Assembly: GCA_030549175.1 (NCBI GenBank)
Contig: JAUKUA010000001.1
Span: 1,798,001 to 1,862,000, forward strand
DNA from: Lasiosphaeris hirsuta
Lineage: Eukaryota; Ascomycota; Sordariomycetes; Sordariales; Lasiosphaeriaceae
DNA length: 64,000 nucleotides
Direction of reading: 5' to 3'
Positions 58,191 to 64,000 of the stretch are shown piece after piece. Position 1 is the first letter of the stretch. Every line of letters starts with the position of its first letter. Made by a program: the position numbers and the translations under genes. A model generated the notes under the pieces. The model had not been told where the DNA came from, made no database searches, and saw only the letters and a program-made list of their open reading frames with translations.

Positions 58191-59174
58191 ATGCCACCTT
58201 CTGGTAAATCTTTGGCGGTGTAGTCAACTGTTTTCTTGCTGACAATCGCGCTAGAACCTCCACGGGCAGCCCAGGGCGTCGCTTCGGGTCGCATTGCGAA
58301 ACCATCACCACAGACCCCAAAGAAGCAGAGGCCGGGATCTGAATCTTTTTCGGCCAAGTTCTCAAGGCCGAAATGGGGTTGGTGTCCAAAGTGTGATTTT
58401 GGCCACAAGGTTCTCGGACGTTACAACCCCGAGGGCAACACCGTATTCGCAGGCCAGCTTCGATTCGTTTGCAGCAACCGCGACGCTGGCTGCAATTTTT
58501 ATGAGCTCCTGGATGATGAACCAATCCCCGTTGAGGTCCCGGACTCGCCCTCTAGGCGTGCCATTTGCCCGCAATGCAAGAAAGGTCGCCTGATTGAAAA
58601 GATCGATAACCCATTCAACTTCACCAAGAAGTATCGCGAATGCGAGCGGAAGCAGGCACCAGAGCGGCCTTGCAACTACCGGGAAGACATCCAACCAAAG
58701 CAGACGCCCACAAAGACGGGACCCTCAACATCTCCTTTGCGATTTCCGATCAAGGAGTCTCCGGTCAAACTGAAGTCACCGCTGAGAGAGGGGATGGCAT
58801 CCTCGTCATCCCGGGGCGGAGAACCGGTTACTGACACCGAAAACTGGCCCTCTGACCGGATGCCTCCGCTCTGTCTGCCGGGTGGTCCATACCCCACGCG
58901 CCCCAAAGTGCAGCCTGCTGCGAAAGTTGGAGGACCATCATGGAATGCTCAAGCGGCTGCAAGCCCTTTTACATCGGGTGTTTTTGGCTCTCAGGCGCAG
59001 GCAGAAGGAAACGGGGGGCTTAGCGCGGACAGGCCAGCACAGACCCACAACTCGGAGTATGATGACTTCGATGAGGAAGAAGATATGGCGTTCATCGAGC
59101 TCGCGGATAGCGTTGAGGCTGCTGTCCTGGCGACACCGGTGAAGAACCGCTTCAACCGGAATGGCCGCCCGTAA
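58191..59174 (+). CDS. Tandem GRF-like zinc-ribbon protein
   Basis: Exons 58191-58203 and 58255-59174 give 310 residues. The 51-nt intron has branch GCTGACA. The short first exon encodes MPPS plus one base, and splicing gives MPPSEPPRAAQG. Two zinc ribbons follow. The first has GWCPKC, GRYNPEGNTVFAGQLRFVC and C after six residues (NRDAGC). The second has AICPQCKKGRLIEK, KKYRECERK and RPCNYRED. Each provides four cysteines. GRF-type ribbons occur in proteins that bind single-stranded nucleic acid, such as APE2, NEIL3 and TOP3A. No catalytic domain is attached here. The C-terminal half is Pro/Ser-rich with an acidic patch (DDFDEEEDMAFIELAD). Nucleic-acid binding is inferred; the biological role is unknown. 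Confidence 0.78.
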
Positions 59175-59900
59175 CAACCGAAAGGGTGTTATCCGGGCAC
59201 GCTGTAATGATATGCAAAGTTACGGGGGAGAGATAGAGAGGAGGGTTACTCAAGGGCCCGTTACCGAGCTGGGAGTTGGGAATTGTAGCATATTGTAAGG
59301 CCGGGGCATGGGTTTCGACCAGCAGCGAATATCTTGGCCACTTTCGTAGCGGTCTCACGGAGAGACTCGAAATAATTAAATAATTAATTTTGGTGCAAAA
59401 ATCTTGCAAGCTTTTTTCTTTTCTTTTTTTTGGAGGCCGTCGTCGGTTCGGCTAAAGTTCCAATGTGAGGCTGGGGGCACTTTACAACCTGGTGCTCCAC
59501 TCATGCTGGGGCAGTTCGGGCTGCATGGTGTCATGGCGGCTCTCAACCAGGGCTCTGGGAACCACGAGCGTGGCACACAGGCCAGCAGCCCCATAGTACT
59601 GTGGGGGTAATCAGCATGCATGTTTACGCGACGCGACTCCGAACCTCCCCTCGAGTTCGACTTCTCTTGCTCCTCGCTCCTTTTTCTTCTATTCAGCTTC
59701 TACTGACCTGGGGAACGGCATCGTAACACGACATTCCTCAAGATTACTAGCCGCGCCTGTCACGCGTAGCCAATCTTGAGATGCAACAAGCCCCCACGTC
59801 CCCAAGGTTCATTGCAGGTTCATTGAAGTTTCACATGACGCGCTTCCCTCTCTGAAATCTGAGCTTTACCATCCACAAGGCATCAATTATCCAACAAAAA
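59175..59900. other. intergenic region
   Basis: 0.7 kb between two plus-strand genes, holding the 3' flank of the zinc-ribbon gene and the promoter of the LRR gene. Nothing specific was seen. Confidence 0.5.
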
Positions 59901-61553
59901 ATGGAAAACATCAATCATCCTACAGCATTGGCTGATGAGCCCACTCTTCCATTTCTTCCCCCACCTACACGGTTCGCTGTTCCGCCCAAAAATGCCGGAC
60001 GGAAGCGCATTCGAGGCCTCAAACCTCCGGCGTACAGCCTTTCGTCATCGAGTGACCCTGCTGTCTTCTCAAGCGACGACGACCCGGCGTTAGACAATTA
60101 CATCCACGGCCGGCGCAAGAAGCGATATGTGGGTACCTGGTACGACCAGCATCCCGCCTCATCTGACTCTGCCGATTCTGCTATGGGTGATGACATGCGC
60201 CCGCCTCTGTTGAAACCTCGACCACAGCGCCAGTTTAAGAGACAGTTTGACAGTGGTGTTTGGATGCAGGCGGACATCTCGACCGACGCCGACGAGAATA
60301 TGGAGTTGGATCCGTCCATTTCTAGACTGCCTATCTCCCATTCCGCCCCCTTGCGGCCGAGGTATTCAGAGGAAGAGGCAAGTGCACAGCAGATTGTTCA
60401 GTCGTGCATTGATGTAGGCCGCGAGGAGGTTGATCTCAGGTGTGTCTGTCATCTTCTTCTCTCCCAGTGTATGCTTCTAACTTTGAGCAGTGCTCTGCAA
60501 CTTTGCTCGATACCGAATGCAATCCTTGAACTGATTTCGCTTATCGTCCCTATCCCAACTGTCGCAAAAGACGTTGCATTCGAACAAAGAGACCCCGACA
60601 TCAAGCTCTTTTTATCGAATAATTTTCTGAGACAGTTTCCTAGCGCAATCATCAACATCGAACACCTGACGGTCCTCAGTTTGCGTGGTAACCGGCTAAC
60701 TGAGCTCCCACCAGCCATAGCATCACTCAAAAACCTCGAGACTCTCAACATTGCTCAAAACAAACTGCGTTCACTGCCAGGCGAGCTGCTCAGTTTGATG
60801 AAGGCGGGCAGTAAACTTACTGACGTGCAGTTACACCCTAATCCCTTCTACCAGCCAAGGGTGCCAAATTATTGTCCATCCGGCATGGAAGAATATGAGC
60901 GAGGAACGTTCGGGCCTAAGGGTGATGCTGACATGTGCGAATCCTGGCATGGCTTCACGACGACCCTTCTTGCACGTACTCCCGTCCAGTTCTCTTACCA
61001 CTCAACTGTTGTCTCCCGCTTTGAGTTTCCCACAGCGACATCGCTACCGGCACATTTGAGGAAACTCGACCTAGAGGAATTATGGTTCTTGGAAATACCC
61101 AAGGTGATCCGCAAGACTATTGGGCCACTTCTAGATGAACCTCGGGCGTCGACGCCGAAGGGTGCCCCGCCGTTATTTGAGATGGCCCTCCGCGCCGCTG
61201 CACGATACCCAGATCGGGAAAGCACCAAATGCATGTTGGGCGAACGAGGCGTCCCCAGGCACTTCACACCGGCATTTGAGCGCGCGGCCCATATCTTCGA
61301 CATGGGCAGCCAAACGTGTTGTGTTTGCGGACGCGACACCATTATGCCTCTCACGGAGTGGGTTGAGTTCCGCGAAGTCCAACGGACGCATGTTGTTGTC
61401 ATGGGACAAACCGAGAATTGGTATTCGACGAGAGTATCTAATAATGGAGACGAGCATTGTGTTCCCTTTGTAAGGAAGGGGTGTTCATGGAGCTGTATCC
61501 CGTTCAAAGCATCAGAGCCGTCTGAAGATTTGGAACTCGTTCCTGAAGTCTGA
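59901..61553 (+). CDS. Leucine-rich-repeat protein with C-terminal Cys motif
   Basis: Exons 59901-60439 and 60491-61553 give 533 residues. The 51-nt intron is a multiple of three without a stop, so the frame also reads through. Splicing gives VDLSALQLCSIPNAILELI, the expected LRR start, whereas read-through inserts a non-LRR stretch. A disordered N terminus (about 150 residues) is followed by LRRs: LFLSNNFLRQFPSAIINIEH, LTVLSLRGNRLTELPPAIAS and LETLNIAQNKLRSLPGELLS. The C-terminal half contains QTCCVCGRDTIMP and later cysteines, suggesting a metal site. LRRs of this type mediate protein binding. Similar uncharacterised proteins exist across Pezizomycotina as I recall. Function is unknown. Confidence 0.78.
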   Translation: MENINHPTALADEPTLPFLPPPTRFAVPPKNAGRKRIRGLKPPAYSLSSSSDPAVFSSDDDPALDNYIHGRRKKRYVGTWYDQHPASSDSADSAMGDDMRPPLLKPRPQRQFKRQFDSGVWMQADISTDADENMELDPSISRLPISHSAPLRPRYSEEEASAQQIVQSCIDVGREEVDLRCVCHLLLSQCMLLTLSSALQLCSIPNAILELISLIVPIPTVAKDVAFEQRDPDIKLFLSNNFLRQFPSAIINIEHLTVLSLRGNRLTELPPAIASLKNLETLNIAQNKLRSLPGELLSLMKAGSKLTDVQLHPNPFYQPRVPNYCPSGMEEYERGTFGPKGDADMCESWHGFTTTLLARTPVQFSYHSTVVSRFEFPTATSLPAHLRKLDLEELWFLEIPKVIRKTIGPLLDEPRASTPKGAPPLFEMALRAAARYPDRESTKCMLGERGVPRHFTPAFERAAHIFDMGSQTCCVCGRDTIMPLTEWVEFREVQRTHVVVMGQTENWYSTRVSNNGDEHCVPFVRKGCSWSCIPFKASEPSEDLELVPEV

Positions 61554-62129
61554 TAAACGTATCAGAGTGTCCCCGGTGCAAAAAGATGTCTAGGGCGGCC
61601 CATGGGCTTTGATCTCAGCGACATGTGATTTGGGGGCTGTTAGAAAGGTTATTTCTGGGTTATGTATCAATTGTTTTCTGTGTTTTCACGGAAAAGGCAT
61701 CGTGGAGCAATCATGTCACGGCATAGCAATACATTGGGATCAGGTAATACATCTTGAGGGTAGAATACAAAGGTAGCAGAATGAACCAGTTCTCGAGGCT
61801 CAGGTGCATCACTCTTTCGTTGAATTTTTTTTTTTTTGGCCAAATCAATAAGCAGGGAGGGGTCAGGGGCTTTGGGGGGGGGGGGCTCTACCAGCTGTCA
61901 GCAGGTGAAGGGAACAGGCTTAACCGTCCAGTTGTTTCAACGTCATCCCCAATTACTCCAGAGCTTCAGCGACACCCAATTTGCGACCAGCCCCGATTAT
62001 ACCCCCATCCCCAGCAGCAAACGGGAATGGAGAACGAACCGTGCTAGAGCATCACATCTTCTAACTTTTCACACCGCGCTTAAAGTCGCGCCACAAACTA
62101 GCGCGCAACGACGTAGCGGCACCGCAGCA
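61554..62129. other. intergenic region
   Basis: 0.6 kb between two plus-strand genes. It contains a run of 12 G at 61874-61885 and a short T run near 61826. Otherwise nothing stands out. Confidence 0.5.
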
Positions 62130-64000
62130 ATGCTCCCGCCACAGCTGTCAACCCTGTTCCTCCTCGCCCTCCCGTCCGCCGTGCGCGCCGTCTTCCAAGA
62201 TGAGGTCGGTCACATAGACTACCACTACGAGCTCCTGGGCCTCCCCCAGCGCGAGACCACCTTCTTCCATCGCCCGAGGCGCGACGACAAGGCCAGCCTG
62301 CTCTACACCCTCAGCGATGTTGGCGTGCTCGGCGCCGTCAACCCCAGCAATGGCGCCATCATGTGGCGCCAGAAACTCAATGGCAGCACCACAAATTGCG
62401 GTGGATTTACGCGCGCCGGCGAGGACGAGAGCTGGATCGCCAGCGCCCTGGGACAGTCGGTACATGCCTGGGATGCGGTCACCGGGAGGAATAAGTTCTG
62501 GATGGATTTTGCGGGAGAGGTGAAGGACCTGGAGATAATGGAGCTGACAGAGAGTGAAAGAAAGGACCTTCTGGCCCTGTCTGACGAGGATGGCACCACG
62601 GTGCTGCGGCGCTTGAACGGGAATGACGGAAGCGTTGTTTGGGAGTTTCGGGAGGCGACCAAGGACATTCCGCTACAAGCTAGCACCAACGTGGGCAAGG
62701 TGTTTGTCATCAGCCTGCACGGTACTGCTGCCGCGTATAACCTCAAGGTGTCTGTCCTCGACACCCTCACAGGGAAGCGACTGGACGAGTTGGTCATCGG
62801 CACTAAGGGAGAGGTTCACAGCGCCGACGATGTCATGTTTGTCGGTGCCAACTCTGCGTCGCCTATCGTCGCCTGGACGGATGACACTCGCCAAAAACTG
62901 CGCGTCAATGTTTTGGGAACCAAGAGCCGCCAGGAGTTTTCGTTGCCTACCGGCACGGTTTCTGTCGAGATTCATGCCCCCCACCTTGTTCAGTCGGATC
63001 CCCACTTTCTCGTCCACAGCAGAACGGCTACTGGAAACCGCGCCGATGTGTACCATGTTGACCCCAAGACCAACACCATCACGAAAGCATATGATCTTCC
63101 TCTCCTTTCCGGGCCTGGCGCTTTCTCCACCACTTCAAACGGCGCCAATGTTTACTTCACTCGTATCACCGACGACGAAATCATCCTTTTGTCATCGGAG
63201 TCTCATGGTGTGCTAAGCCGCTGGCCCCTTAACACCGGGTCATCTCCCGCCAGTGCTGTCCATGGGGTTTCCGAGGTTGTCAAGAAGACCGGCGCTGATA
63301 CCAGCTATGCGGTCAGAACGGCAGCAGTGACAAATACTGATGACTGGGTATTGGTTCGCAACGGAGCAATTGCTTGGGCTCGTCCCGAAGGAATGACCGG
63401 AGCCGTTGCCGCCACATTCGCGGAGATTCCGGAAAGCGAGGACCTGGTCAAGTCACTCGAGCAAGAGGCCCATAGCAATCCTTTGGAGGCCTACATCCAC
63501 CGGGTCAATCGTCACTTGAACGATCTCCAGTATCTGCCCGCGTATCTCAACAGTATCCCTTCACGCCTTATGAGCAGTGTCCTTGGCACAGAGGTCTCTT
63601 CCAAGACCGGAAAGCTTACACGAGACGGATTTGGCTTTCACAAGCTGGTCATCCTGGCTACCAGACGTGGAATGCTCTATGGCCTTGATGCCGGCAACAG
63701 CGGCAAAGTTCTCTGGGGAAGAAGGACGGTCAACCTGCCCCAGGGCAGCAATTGGAACGTCACCGGGATCCAAGTTCACGAATCGACAGGTCAGGTTACA
63801 GTTCTCGGATCGAACGGCGATTATGCCGTCGTCAAGCCGGACACTGGCAACGTGGTTGATGTAGCTGCACCAGGCCCAGGACGGGTCACAGAGAGCACGG
63901 CTCTTGTGGACACAGAATCAGGCCAGCGTCTTATTTCTTTTGGGCCGGATGGTGAGATTGGCGAATTGCCCTCCAACTGGACACCGAAACAGACTGTAGT
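62130..64000 (+). CDS. EMC1: ER membrane protein complex subunit 1 (partial, 3' cut)
   Basis: Largest subunit of the EMC, which inserts tail-anchored and multipass proteins into the ER membrane. The frame runs open from 62130 to the window end (623 codons), with no intron seen. The N terminus is a signal peptide (MLPPQLSTLFLLALPSAVRA, cleaved near VRA-VFQDE). A luminal beta-propeller of PQQ-like blades follows: LLYTLSDVGVLGAVNPSNGA, IMWRQKLNG, VHAWDAVTGRNKFW and KVLWGRRTVNLP, typical of EMC1. The remaining blades, the DUF1620 region and the C-terminal membrane helix lie beyond position 64000. Full-length fungal EMC1 is about 950 residues. The start ATG is in the context GCAGCAATGC. Confidence 0.93.
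   Translation, partial: MLPPQLSTLFLLALPSAVRAVFQDEVGHIDYHYELLGLPQRETTFFHRPRRDDKASLLYTLSDVGVLGAVNPSNGAIMWRQKLNGSTTNCGGFTRAGEDESWIASALGQSVHAWDAVTGRNKFWMDFAGEVKDLEIMELTESERKDLLALSDEDGTTVLRRLNGNDGSVVWEFREATKDIPLQASTNVGKVFVISLHGTAAAYNLKVSVLDTLTGKRLDELVIGTKGEVHSADDVMFVGANSASPIVAWTDDTRQKLRVNVLGTKSRQEFSLPTGTVSVEIHAPHLVQSDPHFLVHSRTATGNRADVYHVDPKTNTITKAYDLPLLSGPGAFSTTSNGANVYFTRITDDEIILLSSESHGVLSRWPLNTGSSPASAVHGVSEVVKKTGADTSYAVRTAAVTNTDDWVLVRNGAIAWARPEGMTGAVAATFAEIPESEDLVKSLEQEAHSNPLEAYIHRVNRHLNDLQYLPAYLNSIPSRLMSSVLGTEVSSKTGKLTRDGFGFHKLVILATRRGMLYGLDAGNSGKVLWGRRTVNLPQGSNWNVTGIQVHESTGQVTVLGSNGDYAVVKPDTGNVVDVAAPGPGRVTESTALVDTESGQRLISFGPDGEIGELPSNWTPKQTV

Noticed and set aside
17478..59174. Idea of a DNA-damage gene cluster (zf-PARP, ATR, RNR inhibitor, GRF ribbon)
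   Set aside because: The genes are spread over 40 kb among unrelated housekeeping genes on both strands. Only the zf-PARP/ATR pair is truly adjacent.

Overview
The window is nuclear DNA of a filamentous ascomycete, most likely a Sordariomycete. Genes are spliced, with many 50-70 nt introns carrying GT...AG borders and RCTRAC branch points. The protein set is fungal, and GC-rich coding sequence alternates with gene-free stretches of 0.4-3 kb. There are no operons. No tRNA, rRNA, CRISPR array or intact transposon was seen. The species cannot be named from the sequence.

Layout. 0-9.7 kb: an empty left flank, a lectin-like single-pass membrane protein (-), a 2.3 kb gap with a G-rich repeat and hairpins, and 6-phosphofructokinase (-), divergent from Mediator subunit MED17 (+). 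11.6-18.9 kb: an Arg/Ser-rich DUF8035-type protein (-) and a stand-alone PARP-type zinc-finger protein with a repeated charged tail (-). 19.6-27.3 kb: the ATR/Mec1 checkpoint kinase (-, seven exons). 27.9-33.4 kb: SRP receptor alpha (-) head to head with YIF1 (+), then an Mpv17/PMP22-family protein (+). 34.6-47.2 kb: the kelch/coiled-coil polarity protein Tea1-like (-), divergent across 3 kb from raptor/Kog1 (+). 48.0-56.4 kb: cytosolic aspartyl-tRNA synthetase (-) head to head with a Gemin2/SIP1-family protein (+), an Spd1/Dif1-type ribonucleotide-reductase inhibitor with a PIP box (-), and ribosomal protein eS27 (-) head to head with a Plp2-type phosducin-like protein (+). 58.2-64.0 kb: a tandem GRF-like zinc-ribbon protein (+), a leucine-rich-repeat protein (+), and the 5' part of EMC1 (+), cut by the window end.

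Most genes are housekeeping: glycolysis, transcription, translation, ER targeting and insertion (SRP receptor, EMC1), ER-Golgi traffic (YIF1), growth control (Kog1, Tea1) and genome maintenance (ATR, zf-PARP, RNR inhibitor). No biosynthetic cluster or defence island was found. The least-described items are the zf-PARP protein with its five-fold basic/acidic tail beside ATR, the PIP-box RNR-inhibitor protein, the Gemin2 homologue with a large acidic insertion, and the lectin-like membrane protein. Exon coordinates were built by hand from splice signals and reading-frame continuity; every complete model closes in frame. Family names come from recognised motifs, not a database search.
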